This document shows, piece after piece, positions 20,891 to 32,859 of a DNA stretch of 64,000 nt. The stretch covers positions 186,001 to 250,000 of the forward strand of contig LLEY01000078.1 in assembly GCA_001414485.1 (NCBI GenBank), written 5' to 3'. Under the pieces are notes generated by a model. That model was not told the origin of the DNA. It saw only the letters and a list, made by a program, of their open reading frames with translations, and searched no databases. Source of the DNA: Calycina herbarum. Taxonomy: Eukaryota; Ascomycota; Leotiomycetes; Helotiales; Pezizellaceae. The position numbers were made by a program, and so were the translations under genes. The stretch's first letter is position 1, and each line of letters starts with the position of its first letter.

Positions 20891-22231
20891 ATGTCAAGCC
20901 AACCTCCCCACAGCACTCTCCTGATCCCAGGTCCCATCGAGTTTGATGATGCCGTTCTGCAATCCATGAGCCATTACAGGTAACCCCTCCTTCTGCTCCC
21001 AGCCTCCCTCTGTTCTTGTTGGCATGTGCTAATTGAAAACCATAACAGTGAGAGTCATGTTGGCCCAGCATTTGTTGCAACTTTCTCAGAGACTCTCTCC
21101 ATGCTGAGAAAGCTATTCCAAACTACCGACTCCACTTCGCAACCCTTCGTTATATCTGGCTCTGGGACATTGGGGTGGGATTTAGTGGCAGCCAATTTGG
21201 CAGAGCCTGGAGATGAAGTTCTCGTCCTACACACAGGGTACTTTGCAGACTCGTTCGCAGATTGCTTCGAGACTTATGGTAGCAAGGTTACTCAGCTGAA
21301 GGCTCCTATTGGGTCAAGACCCCAATTGCCAGAGATCGAAAAGGCTTTAAAGGAGAAGAAATATAAGCTGTTGACGGTCACCCATGTTGACACCTCAACT
21401 GGCGTGTTAAGCGAGCTCAAAGCTCTCTCGGAATTGGTCCACAAGGTTTCCCCAGAAACCCTCATTATCGTGGATGGCGTATGCAGTGTTGGATGTGAGG
21501 AGATTGACTTTGACGGCTGGAAGCTCGATGGCGTTATTACTGCGTCTCAGAAGGCAATCGGTTGTCCCGCCGGACTTTCCATCTCCATGTACAGTGGCCG
21601 TGCTGTCGAAACTTTCAAGTCTAGAAAGACCCCACCGGGTTCTTATTTCGCTTCATTTAAGAACTGGCTTCCAAGTAAGTTGAAAATCCTGTCCGGAGAA
21701 TTAGTAACGAATATGGATTAACCAATGAATAGTCATGCAAAACTATGAAGCGAAGAAGCCATCATATTTCGCAACTCCATCTCCACAACTCATCCACGCA
21801 CTCCACACTTCTCTGACCCAGATTCTGTCTAAACCGCTTTCAGAAAGATTTGCAGCACACCGAGAAACTTCTCAAAAGATCAAGAAAGCTGTCACTGATT
21901 TGGGATTGAAGCAGTTGGCGTCAAACCCAGCTGATCAAGCCAACGGAATGACCGCGATTTATCTTCCGGAAGGTGTCAAGGCTCCAGAACTTCTACCAAA
22001 TCTTTTCAAAAAAGGTGTCATATTTGCTGGAGGTCTTCACAAAGAAATCGCTCCAAAATATATTCGTGTGGGCCATATGGGTGTTAGCGTTGTAAGTACC
22101 ATGTTTTGTTTTTATATACCCGGGATTATGATTAACATCGTAAACAGACTGATCCAAACCGCGGTGATATCGATCGCGCAATCAAGGCCTTGGAGACAGG
22201 ATTGTCGGAAGCCGGCTACACGAAGGCATAG
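20891..22231 (+). CDS. AGX1: Alanine-glyoxylate aminotransferase (class V, PLP)
   Basis: Four exons (20891-20979, 21049-21674, 21733-22091, 22148-22231) give 385 residues. The N-terminal LLIPGPIEFDDAV and the following SESHVGPAF are typical of the AGT family. The cofactor site VDGVCSVGCEEIDFD leads to ITASQKAIG, in which Lys198 should form the Schiff base with pyridoxal phosphate; the C-terminal IRVGHMGVS is also family-typical. Reaction: glyoxylate plus L-alanine gives glycine plus pyruvate, a glycine-synthesis and glyoxylate-detoxifying step. The length equals that of yeast Agx1. The first ATG in frame is 20891; the frame stays open 79 codons upstream without an ATG. All introns keep frame and carry good GT/AG signals. 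Confidence 0.93.
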
Positions 22232-22935
22232 ACTACACCCTAGAAGCTTCCGCGGCTTGGATACCTCCCAGGAGAAATAAAAAGTTCCAAGACATTTCGC
22301 TTCATATGTGTGAATTTTCGCACGTTCTTTAAATGATGAAATACATTGGTGCAATTACGCAGGTCTTTAGTTATTCCTCCGATTATCGGATTTGTCTCTC
22401 ATGCTCGTCCTTTCCACCAGTCAGAATAGTTTCCAGCTGGTGGTGCGAACGCCATGGGGATGGTGGCGTTTTGAACGAGGGACAAGGCCCAAAGCACGTG
22501 CTTGAAAAGCAAAAAAGTGGTGGGAAAGCATGACTGATGGTATCCGCATTGGGATCTATGGCTTCAATTTCGACCATTCTGAGCGTAAAAATTATGTGTG
22601 AGAGTTTTCTTTGGTTTTTGCCACATGTTTGAATGCGCGTCTCTATTCGTTGATGGAGGTCTAGATCGACAATGGTGGCTCAGCTGGGGAAGACGTACAA
22701 ACAATTGTGAAGGCTGGGATGGTGACATACAATGGACTTTGTTTATAAGGGATGAGGTCTCGCTGTATCCTTTTCTTCGTATTCTTCAAGCAACCAATCT
22801 CCATCTTGTCTGTCTTTCTTCAAGATCTCAATTCACACTCTCTGCTCTAAACTCGAACTCGGACTCGATTAAGCAACCAATTTCTATTTCGAAAAGCACT
22901 CTCGTTTAAGCAGATAAACAGACAAACGAGCAACC
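22232..22935. other. Intergenic space, AGX1 to the GPI-protein gene
   Basis: About 700 bp of 3' flank and promoter. The last 130 bp are CT-rich, as in many fungal leaders. No gene seen. Confidence 0.5.
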
Positions 22936-23372
22936 ATGCGTCTTTCTTCCCTCCTCCTCGTCACTATCGCTGCTGGTGCCATGGGACAAACCACCGTATG
23001 TCCTTGCACTTTTCCGTATCCCCGACTCTGTTCTTCAAAACTAACCCACATTCATAGACCGCACGAACAAACTCAACTTCCGTCGCGCCAACAGGTTCCT
23101 CCTCTGTTCGACCAACTACCCTCACTTCCTCTGCTTCCTCCTCTGTTCGACCAGCAAACGGTACCTCAGCTGTTGTCACTTCTTCCTCTAGAGCTTCGAC
23201 TGCTACGGGGGCTGCGGGATCGACTACTAGTCGCGCGGCTAATGGGACGAGCACTGGTTCTGGGGCTGCGGCTACAACGAAGCCTGTTACTACTTCGGGT
23301 GGAAACGCTGGGGTGGTGAACTTTTTTGGATTGGTTGGGGTTAGTGTTTTGGGGGTCGTTATGGTTTTGTAG
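22936..23372 (+). CDS. Small GPI-anchored Ser/Thr-rich cell-surface protein
   Basis: Two exons (22936-22995 and 23058-23372) give 124 residues. Residues 1-17 (MRLSSLLLVTIAAGAMG) are a signal peptide. The middle is almost entirely Ser, Thr, Ala, Gly and Val and contains two SSSVRP units (about residues 34-52). The tail SGGNAGVVNFFGLVGVSVLGVVMVL has a plausible omega site at the Gly-Asn-Ala and a hydrophobic end with no charged residue, as a GPI signal requires. The protein is probably heavily O-mannosylated and anchored in the plasma membrane or wall. The intron begins GTATGT and ends CATAG. No specific function is known to me for this type. Confidence 0.82.
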
Positions 23373-23860
23373 AGGGGATATTTGAGATGGAGAAGAGAAT
23401 GGGATTGAATGGAAAGGGAGTGGAGGATTTGTAATTGTTGGGCTGAATGAAGGGGATGCGGAGTATTATTATTGCATGCATTTTTTTCTTTATTTTTAAT
23501 TCGAGGGGTTGGAGGGGGTGTTTGGCGAGTTGGTTTGTGGGTGGTAATGTGGCTAGAGGTGTTTACTCTTTTTTTATCCTATGTGTATTCAACAATTAAA
23601 GAATTGGGGAAGAACGAAAGTTTCCTTGTTGATTCGTGACATTGTAGGAATGGCGAGAAGATGAGAAGGTGAGAAGTTGAGAGAAGATCAAAAGGTGAGG
23701 TGAAGGCAATGCGTGATGAAAAAGAATAGAGAAGGCCCTGGAACATATTCTGCTTCACCGAGGGCCACCCCTAAGCTGCCTAAGCGGGCGCCAAGATATA
23801 GGACTACAGTACCAGCACCAACTTTCAAAAAATCCCAGATAGGGAGTTGTACTCGACGAC
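23373..23860. other. Intergenic space with purine-rich stretch
   Basis: About 490 bp. It contains a G/A-rich run (23640-23700, repeated GAGAAG and AAGGTGAGG) and no gene. Confidence 0.5.
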
Positions 23861-24891
23861 ATGTCTTCACTCGATCCTTTGCTCACCCCGAATAAAGGAT
23901 CCCTTCAGGAGGTTTTACGAGAACATCCGCGGCGGCTGTATACCCACCCCTTCAACTGGACACCGGGACATTTAGAGCTTATATCCTGCAAAACTCAGCA
24001 GCTTCCGCCATATCTCGATAACCAAATCCCCGATCAGAATGCTATTGAGCAGATCTGCGTTTCAAATAGTTCGGATTGGCTATATGTCCAAAAATGCCCC
24101 AAACTAGTCCCAGGTTGTTACAACCTTGTCGGAAGTGACTATGGTATGAGGCGGCTCTTCCCCGTGCTTTTGAATGCAGTTACTGGAGCAAAATCTCGAA
24201 GGTACGGATGTATTCGATCTCTAAAACTCTATGTTCAATCAAGCACAACTAACTTTGGTCTTTTTTAGCGATCACCTGCAATTTCAATATGAAGGGTTCG
24301 CCGTCGCAAGGTTCTGGGTACCCATAGTCTTTTCTAACCTACAATCTGCCTCTTCTTCGTTTTGGGTTTACGTTGACCGAACGTTTTTCTGGGAGGAGAG
24401 GAAGAGAAGACGCAATGATGGCCCGGTTGTTGTTATTAAATCAGAACTTTATCCACCCTATGCGGCTATTTTGATCGCGCTAGCACAAACCACAAGATCA
24501 AGAGCCTCGAGCCAATCCATACCTGCAACTGTAAGTAATTTATCACCATGCAAATAATCCAACACACGCGTTCGTTGTAGGTGTCCCTCTTCGCACCCGA
24601 AGACTGTATAACCCAAAGAGAAAAACCACTGACCCGATCTACGGAACCAACTTGATTCGTTATACGGCAAATATCACGAAGGAATATCTACAGAAATTCG
24701 ATGATCCATATCACTGCCACGACAGGACCTTGGAGGTTTACAAGCGAGTGATACCCATCCAAAACCCAGCCATGATGTTCCAAGCAGTATGGGAGGCGTC
24801 TTATGGCGATGGTCGGGTCACTTCTAGGGTGGCCGAGAAGAGGCCAACACCCGAAGATTTCGCAAGCACACAAAGAAAAGACAAGAAGTAA
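23861..24891 (+). CDS. Uncharacterised fungal protein with uncertain last exon
   Basis: Exon 1 (23861-24201) and exon 2 (24269-24530) join cleanly (SRRS-DHLQFQYEGF type junction, 67-nt intron). They contain WLYVQKCPKLVPG, VPIVFSNLQSASSSFWVYVD and YPPYAAILIALAQ, the last typical of a lineage-specific fungal family of unknown function. The next intron starts GTAAGT at 24531. The obvious acceptor (TTGTAG, 24575-24580) leads to a stop after 24 codons. An acceptor at 24616-24618 instead restores the long frame ending at 24891 (IRYTANITKEYLQKFDDPYH), giving 291 residues. Either that acceptor is used or a one-base frameshift has broken the gene. No catalytic motif, signal peptide or membrane segment was seen. 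Confidence 0.55.
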
Positions 24892-25960
24892 GAAGTGGGA
24901 GCTCAAACACTGGTTCATATATATTTCGACGATTGATTTCGCCCAACCAATCTCATTGTTTTCGAGAAAGTCGGATAACCCGCAGGGTTCTTGCAGACGA
25001 ATAAAAAAATGAACTCACTGTGCCAACAAGAGTTAGATAACAAGCCTATAAACATTGACACAGGTCGAAGTGTTCAACTACTAAGATTGATTGGATTGGC
25101 TGCAAGCTCAATCAAAAGGTGAAAAATTCCACTTTCCGTAAGTTCATTTGCCTACAGGAGAGTGCCAGTCACTTTCCAGTTGTATCTGCTTGTTCGCAGA
25201 ACAATAAAGAATGAGCAGTCTGCCAGCAGCATGTTAGAATTATACTGAGACAAGTAGAATGTACAGAGAAATATAACCAAATGATGTGCCTTCTTTTGTG
25301 GAGTGATGCTTGCTGTTAATTAAGCGAGTACTCGTGGCAAAATGATAACTTATGTTAGCACTCCCTCATGGAATCATCCATGATATCTATTGGTTCAGTT
25401 GCCTCTTCTCTGGAAGAATCTACTAGATTAAGAAGTGAGGTTTCAAGTATCAAACATTGAAAGAAACTGTACCAATCCCCCTGTGAAAGAAAAGTGCTAC
25501 AACTTACAAGGCATGTCATGATTTCATCTGGGTTTGAGGCCGGAAATGCCCAAAGAGCAAGCAACCCCAGAGGATCAATCGAATCTAAAGCAATAGGTAA
25601 GTAAATTGGTGAAATCAATACCGGGTGTAACGGCATTCCTACTTACTCATCTCTCCACTTGAGGGTGAAGAGCTTTCGGCGATAGGCAGTAATCCCAGAG
25701 ACACGTGATGAATTAAAGTGGAGCTGACAATCCTGACAATCCTACGAAGTAGCGGCGCTTCCCAGCCTCACGGTAACCCCGCCAAACTACACCAAGGCAT
25801 CATACCAACTGCAAGAACAATTTGCACCAAAGTCCACAACCACCCCCTCCCACGAAGCTGTTCTCCCCCTCAGCGTGTGCTGCTTCTTCGCAGACCTCAA
25901 CCGCACATCCTTTTATCGCTGCAGGAAAAGGTCACCACTTTCTGATATCAGGCGGCGAAG
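24892..25960. other. Intergenic space upstream of CRM1
   Basis: About 1.07 kb. A 93-codon frame on the minus strand (25636-25355) has no family I know and no exon partners. CACGTG occurs near 25702. The last 250 bp are C-rich leader sequence for CRM1. Confidence 0.5.
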
Positions 25961-28900
25961 ATGGCTCCTACTATTGAAGAGCTTGACGCGACAGTCCGCG
26001 CCTTCTATGAAGGCCGAGGGGAGTCCGTAAGTACCAACTGACTTGGCAACTCTCCGTTTCTCTATCAAACACACTTACTGACGCGTTGGGTTTACAGCAA
26101 AAATCTGCTCAACTCACTCTGAACCAGGTACGAACTTTGCGACAAGCCCTTCTCGAATGCCCAACCCCCCGCTAATGCGATATAATAGTTCAAGGAGGAT
26201 ACGGATTCCTGGCTGCTGGTGGACAAGATATTACAAGATGCTACATACGCACCAACGAAATGTTCGTCTCTCTGCCTTCACCTGGTCAGTCGACGTTACT
26301 GACGATGCATTATAGATTTGGGGTTGCAAGTACTCGACAACGTTATCCTGACCCGATGGAAGGTTCTACCAAAGGAACAATGTCAAGGTCGGTGCTACAC
26401 ACGCAGTTCCTTCTGCAAACTAATCTGATTGCTAGGTATCCGGAACTTCGTCGTCAACTTCATTATCCAATGCTCCGCCTCCGAGGAAACCATGGCAGCA
26501 CAGCGAACCCTCCTTAACAAGCTCAACCTCGTCCTCGTTTCGATCCTCAAGCAGGAATGGCCTCATAACTGGCCCACCTTTATCAACGAAATCATATCTT
26601 CCTGCCACACGAGTCTGTCGATTTGCGAAAACAACATGGCCATTCTGCGGCTATTGTCCGAGGAGGTTTTCGATTATTCGGCGGAACAAATGACCTCCAC
26701 CAAGACGAAGAGTCTCAAGACGACCATGTGTGCTGAATTCTCCTCGATATTCCAGCTATGCAACGAGGTTTTGAACAGTGCTACTCAATCCAGTTTGATC
26801 AAGGCTACATTGGAGACCCTTCTTCGCTTCTTTAACTGGATTCCACTTGGATATATCTTCGAGACCCCAATTATCGACACTCTACGTACACGATTCCTCG
26901 AGATGCCCGAGTTCCGAAATATCACACTGAAGTGCTTGACTGAGATTGGTGGTCTACAAACTAGCGGGATGAACACTTATGACGAGAAGCTGGTGCAAAT
27001 GTTTACTGAGGTTTTGACTGCCATCGCCAAGATCATTCCTCTATCCCTCGACCTCAAGTCTACTTATAGTTCCAGCAACTCGAAAGATCAAGAGTTCATT
27101 CAAAACCTTGCACTTTTCTTGACAAATTTCTTTGGCGTTCACCTAAACGTGAGTTTCCCGGATAATGTACATATTTATAATCTCGACTAACCACACTCAA
27201 TAGCTCATCGAAAATCTCCCAAACCGAGACTTTCTCACCCATGCCCACTTCTACCTTATCCGCATTTCGCAAATTGACGATCGCGAGATTTTCAAGATCT
27301 GCTTGGAATACTGGACCAAGCTTGTCCAAGAGTTGTATGAGGAGATGCAATCACTTCCAATAAATGATTCCAACCCACTTTTGAATATGGGCGTTGGTGG
27401 TATCACAAGCCAGGGAGCTCCAAACCCAACACTTCTTGCAAACTATCCTCTCCGAAAACACAAGTACAATGAAGTACTTTCAAACCTCCGAGTCGTCATG
27501 ATTGAAAAGATGGTTCGACCTGAGGAAGTGTTGATTGTCGAGAACGACGAGGGAGAGATTGTCAGAGAGTTTGTGAAGGAGAGTGACACCATTCAGCTTT
27601 ACAAAACCACCCGCGAGTGCCTTGTGTTCTTGACTCATTTAGATGTCGTAGACACTGAGAATATCATGACCGATAAACTTGCTCGCCAAGTCGATGGTTC
27701 TGAATGGTCATGGGCGAATTGCAACACCCTCTGCTGGGCTATCGGATCCATCTCTCTGGCTATGAATGAGGAAACCGAGAAGCGATTCCTAGTCACCGTC
27801 ATCAAGGATCTTCTTGGTTTGACTGAAATGAAGAGAGGAAAGGACAACAAAGCTGTCGTGGCAAGTAACATTATGTACATTGTAGGCCAGTATCCTCGAT
27901 TCTTGAAGGCACACTGGAAGTTCCTCAAGACGGTTGTCAACAAGCTTTTCGAGTTCATGCACGAGTCTCACGAGGGTGTTCAAGATATGGCCTGCGATAC
28001 CTTTATCAAGATTGCCCGACAATGCAAGAGACACTTCGTGGCACTTCAACCAGGCGAGGGCGAGCCTTTCATTGAGGAGATTGTCAGAGGCATGCGCAAG
28101 ATTACTGCCGACCTATCACCTCAGCAAGTTCACACTTTCTACGAGGCATGTGGGTATATGATTGCTGCACAACCTCAAAAGAATGCTCAGGAGAGGCTCA
28201 TTACTGAGCTTATGTCTTACCCAAATGCTGCTTGGGATGCTATGATTCAGCAAGCCACTGAAAATCCCCAAATTTTGCTTGATGGAGATGCAATTAAAGT
28301 CATCGGAAACGTCATGAAGACTAACGTGGCTGCTTGCTCTTCCATTGGAAGCTACTTTTATCCCCAAATTGGTCGAATTTATCTGGATATGTTGTCCATG
28401 TACCGTGCTACGAGTCAGATGATCTCTGAAGCAGTTGCGCGTGATGGTAAGCAGCTTTTCGCTCTAATGAAATTTTATACTAATATATTGAAGGTGAAAT
28501 CGCAACAAAGATGCCTAATGTTCGAGGTTTAAGAACCATCAAGAAGGAGATCTTGAAGCTTATCGAAACTTACGTCGAGAAGGCTGATGATCTTGAGGCG
28601 GTTAGAGCCAACATTGTGCCAGCTCTTTTGGACGCTGTTCTGGTCGACTACAACCGAAACGTGCCCAATGCACGAGACGCTGAGGTCTTGAAGGTTATGT
28701 CAACAATTATTTCCAAGCTTTCTGTACGTTGGACCCCTCATCGTTCCAAGTACTCAAAAGTGCATCCCCTTGTTTTTTGAGTATACAATTGCAACACAGG
28801 ACAATTTTACTAACGTCAGTGATAGTCTCTCATGGAGGACCAAGTTCCAATAGTCATGGAGAACGTTTTTGAATGCACACTAGAGATGATTAACAAGGAT

Positions 28901-29736
28901 TTTTCCGAATTTCCAGAGCATCGTGTTGAGTTCTTTACTCTTCTACGTGCTATCAATCTCAACTGCTTTCCAGGTACGTTGTACCTCTTGCCATTTCATG
29001 CAGCAACAGCTAACAAACCATTCAGCACTTCTCAAGCTTGATAACAGACAGTTCAAGTTTGTTATCGATTCTTGCATGTGGGCTAGCAAACACGATAACC
29101 GAGAGGTTGAATATGCTGGTCTCAACATGTGCTACGAGTTGATCAAGAACATTGCAGACACGGATCCTGCTACATCAAACGCCTTTTTCCAACAATTTTT
29201 CGTCCCTATCCTACAAGATGTCTTCTTTGTACTCACCGACACAGACCATAAAGCTGGCTTCAAGTCACAGTCGGCTTTATTAGCACGCATGTTCTATTAT
29301 GTCCAGCCTGCTGATGGGACAAGCCCCAAAATCCAGGGACCGATTTACAGCGGAGAGCAAGCACCAATTGGAACAAGTAATAAGGAATTCTTAGGTTCTT
29401 TTGTAGCCACTCTATTGCAAAATGCTTTCCCAAATCTGCAACCGTAAGTTGAACCCACATTCTCTCGAAGCCGCTACGCTAACCCTTATTAGTGCCCAAA
29501 TAAAATTGTTTGTTGAAGGATTATTTACATTCAACAACGATGACGCCCGGTTCAGACTCAATCTCCGTGACTTCCTTATTCAGTTGAAGGAGTTTTCTGG
29601 GGACAACACAGAGCTCTTCGCTGCTGAGAAGGAGCAGCAAGACAGAGATGCCAAGGCTGCAGAGCGTGAACGTCTATCAAAGGTCGGTGGTCTTTTGAAG
29701 CCGGCTGAAATTGCGGAAGACGACGATGAATTGTGA
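25961..29736 (+). CDS. CRM1: Exportin-1 / Crm1 nuclear export receptor
   Basis: Ten exons (25961-26026, 26098-26127, 26189-26261, 26316-26387, 26436-27148, 27204-28446, 28494-28723, 28826-28973, 29026-29443, 29493-29736) give 1078 residues, the family's normal length. The N-terminal exons hold the importin-beta Ran-binding region ([16 protein letters not shown] through [10 protein letters not shown]). Exportin-1 HEAT repeats follow, with the near-invariant NES-groove stretch [21 protein letters not shown] and [18 protein letters not shown]. The acidic tail ends [10 protein letters not shown]. Family knowledge: Crm1 with RanGTP binds leucine-rich export signals and carries cargo through nuclear pores. 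The residue at the leptomycin-reactive cysteine position is Thr525. Five small exons crowd the 5' end, as in other fungal CRM1 genes. All joins keep frame. Confidence 0.95.
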
Positions 29737-31228
29737 CTGGAAGAGGAATTAAGGAATGAATACGCTGGTTCCCAGGCACAAGATAACGCTTCCGAAACGC
29801 TCCTTCGGCAGGACAACTCCGTCAAGCAAATGGATGGTTGGGATATGTACGATTTATAGTCGTCATTTTACTGCTCAACCAGCCATATCTCCAAATGGCC
29901 TCGATGTCTAGGCTTTTCAGGGATTTCTGGATGATGGGTTCTCCCTTTTTACGCAATTTCTCTCTCCGATTTTATACCACGCTCAGGGGCGTTCATAATA
30001 CCTGATTTGGAGTCTGGGATGGATCAGATTGATGTTGTTTGTTTTTCTCTCTCTCTCTCAAAAGCCTCTCGTGTTCTAGATTTACTTTTCGGACGATATC
30101 GTGAACCGATACACCTTGCATCAGCGAATACGATGGGTTGATACCTCTTTTTTCTATTTTTGGGGGGAAATTGGGGAGGAGTGATCGTGATGAATTGATG
30201 GTGGGCAAAAGATCAATTGACATGAGAAATGAAGGACGAGGAGTGGGAAGTAGTGTAACCAAACACAACCCCAATAAATGCATGAATGATACCAATCTTT
30301 TTTTCTCTTTCTTTCCCTCGTCTTTTTTTTTGTGTATGAATCAAAATTGAATGGATCTGTTGATGTACTGCGAGTAAGCTTCCCAGTAAGCCAATGAGTT
30401 GTGGATAAGCCACAAGTAAGCAGCAGCTTACTTGGTAAAAAAAAAAAGGTTAAAGAACAGGAGGGTGCGAATATCAACCTCGTCTTTCTGACCAATCATT
30501 GAAAGAGTACCAAGCCTTTTTCCCAAAGGGGGTTTTGATTCCTCCCTCGTCAGCTTTCACCGGAGTTTCAATTTCGTCCCGACCTCAAAATCTCAGCAGG
30601 TTCTCGCTGGGCAAAACCTGACCGAGTTTAAATTGACTTTCAATTCTTGTCTCCCTCACTGAACTGAACTTTAACCGAGTAAGGCAAGCACCGACGTTTG
30701 GGGTCCAAAAATAAAGTTGTTGAGTAAGCCAGACGACTATCGGATAAGCTAACAATTATCAAGTAATCCAGAGTCACATTTTTCTCTTCATTCTACCTCA
30801 ACTCGTGTAGTAGGTAGTAGGTACCACTCGATTCTGATCTACTCTTTCAACACGCTGCATAGGCAATCAAATCACTATGGATGAATTCTTGGAAGTTCTC
30901 CAATTTCAAGACTTCGAGACTTCGAGAGTAGACTTGAAGTTCAGTAAATACTGGTTTTACTGAAGTAGTCAAGTGTATACCCGGGTTCACTGCTATAAAT
31001 ATTTTGACATTGTGTTTATTAAAAAAGCTAAAGTAAGACTTGAAGCTGGGTATCATACGCTAAATGTAAGCTCAATCGATCAACCGGTATCTTTTCCATC
31101 TCAGCTATATCCTTCTTCTCTCTTTGAAGCAAGCCCATCAGCAACACACCACTCTCCCATTTTCTCCATCTCTCATTAATAGCAACACTTCTCACTCCAA
31201 TCCCACATCAAAGCCACACCTCGCACCA
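29737..31228. other. Intergenic space between convergent genes
   Basis: About 1.5 kb. It contains a CT dinucleotide run (30045-30060), poly-T/poly-A stretches and an AT-rich block (30850-31080). Several GTAAGC-type short repeats sit at 30370-30430. No gene is supported. Confidence 0.5.
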
Positions 31229-32859
31229 CTAAGCCATAACACTCAAAACCCCCAATCTCCCCTCCTCACCCTCCCCCTTCCAACCAACCACAAGATGAAC
31301 CCTCATACCGAAACATTTCATATCAAGTAGTCTGCAATCCTCCATCGTCATTTTTGAAATCTCAGCAACACTTCGTCCGAACAACAGTTCCCAAGCTCGA
31401 TCACTCCAGAGGAGTTTTCCGGATGCGATGCAACCTGTTTCGTCGAGGAGGATTCCGATGATCTTGGGGTTTAGGTGGAGGGTGACGGGTGAGGTGCAGT
31501 GTGTGCAGGGGGTTGGTGAGGTGTTGGAGAAGGTTGGGACTCCGCAGCTGGATTGGTGTTAGAGATTGTGAGGAATAAAGGGGATTTGGAAACTTACCAT
31601 TCTCCGCACATGAGCATGTTGCGCCGATGGAGGGTGTAGAGGTTCATTTCGAGAATCATGACGTTGATGAAGCCTGTAAAGACCATGTTTCCGTCCGCTC
31701 TCACCCTTCACTAGCATTAGCATTCTCCCCAAAATACTTCAGTGACCAAAATCTCTCAGAAAAGAGTGTTCTCACCACCTATCCAACTCAGCCAATGTAA
31801 AAAAAATCCTATTAACCCCATACTCTGCAGCCTCCACATCCCAGACTCCCTCAGGAAAGGCTAAACTCAAACTCTCCCTCTTCGTCAACCCACTAGCAAA
31901 CTTCCTCAACCACTCCCCATCGGGAAACTCCGGATCAACATCCACCATAGTCTGTCTCACCATCCCCACCGTCCCCTTCCCATTGTGTCCCACCCGATAC
32001 CCAGGATTAGAAACCAAAAGTATAGTAACACCCGGAGACCAATCCTTAGCCGAATCTGCCATCTCGTTCCAAGCCGTGAACCTCACTTCGCCCGTATGAT
32101 CGAAAAGAAGAACCTCAATCAAGTCTGAGGAACCACCGGTTTTATTCGGGATTTTCTTGAGGGGTCCGATGGATTTAACGCAGACGAGAATTTTTGCACC
32201 GTTGACGCCGTCGTGGCCGCCTGTTAGGTAGGAGGAGAGGGTCATGAGGCCTGGAAGCGGCTGGGAGGTGCGGTATTCGAGGGGGGTGCGACAGATGCTG
32301 TCACTGGTGTGGATCATGATATGATCGGATGTTACACGTCCTGGGAAGAGGTTACCGTATACACTGACTCCTGGAATATTGGAGGGTTCGTGTTTGGAGG
32401 GGCCGGAGATGAATCCTGTCCAGATGGTGACCATTTGTCCTAGTTTGATGGGGTAGGCTTTTGGCGCGAAGTAAAGCTTGATCTGCAAATTGCCAACTTA
32501 GTTCGAGTGCATGTACAGAATGGGAGAGGAGGTACCGATATGGCGGCAGTGTTATCCTTGACCAGCAAATAATGCCAGCCAGCTGCCTTCTTTTCAATGC
32601 TTGAAGAGCCATTGATGGTGGTGAAATTGACAACTCTTCCAGCGAACGTGACGAAATTCGGACCCGCGACAAGCTTGTCGATTGTCTTTTCTTCATAGTC
32701 GCGTTCTGGATTCCACTTGCGACTCATGGGATTCATTTTTGCTTCCTGTTCGGTGAAACCGTCGCGATGAGATTCTTGTTCGACCGCGTTGGTACGGCTC
32801 TTTTCCGCATCGACTTCGCGTTTGTAGAAGGATTGGATGGAGGGGTATGACTGAGGCAT
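31229..32859 (-). CDS. OB-fold nucleic-acid-binding protein with cysteine knuckle (RPA1/MEIOB-like)
   Basis: Four exons (32859-32536, 32482-31776, 31705-31598, 31547-31229) give 485 residues. The middle has RPA-style OB folds: FAGRVVNFTTI with HYLLVKDNTAAI, then YPIKLGQMVTIWTGFISG and DHIMIHTSDS, and a second fold with VLLFDHTGEVRFTAWNE. The C-terminus has MLMCGECCGVP and a later CTHC, a four-cysteine arrangement like the zinc ribbon in the large RPA subunit. Length and order resemble a short RPA1 paralogue; animal MEIOB, a meiotic recombination factor, has this kind of layout. Assignment to MEIOB is my inference. All three introns are 50-70 nt and phase-consistent. Single-stranded DNA binding in the nucleus is the most likely role. 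Confidence 0.72.

Noticed and set aside
25355..25636. 93-codon minus-strand frame upstream of CRM1
   Set aside because: No recognisable family and no partner exons.
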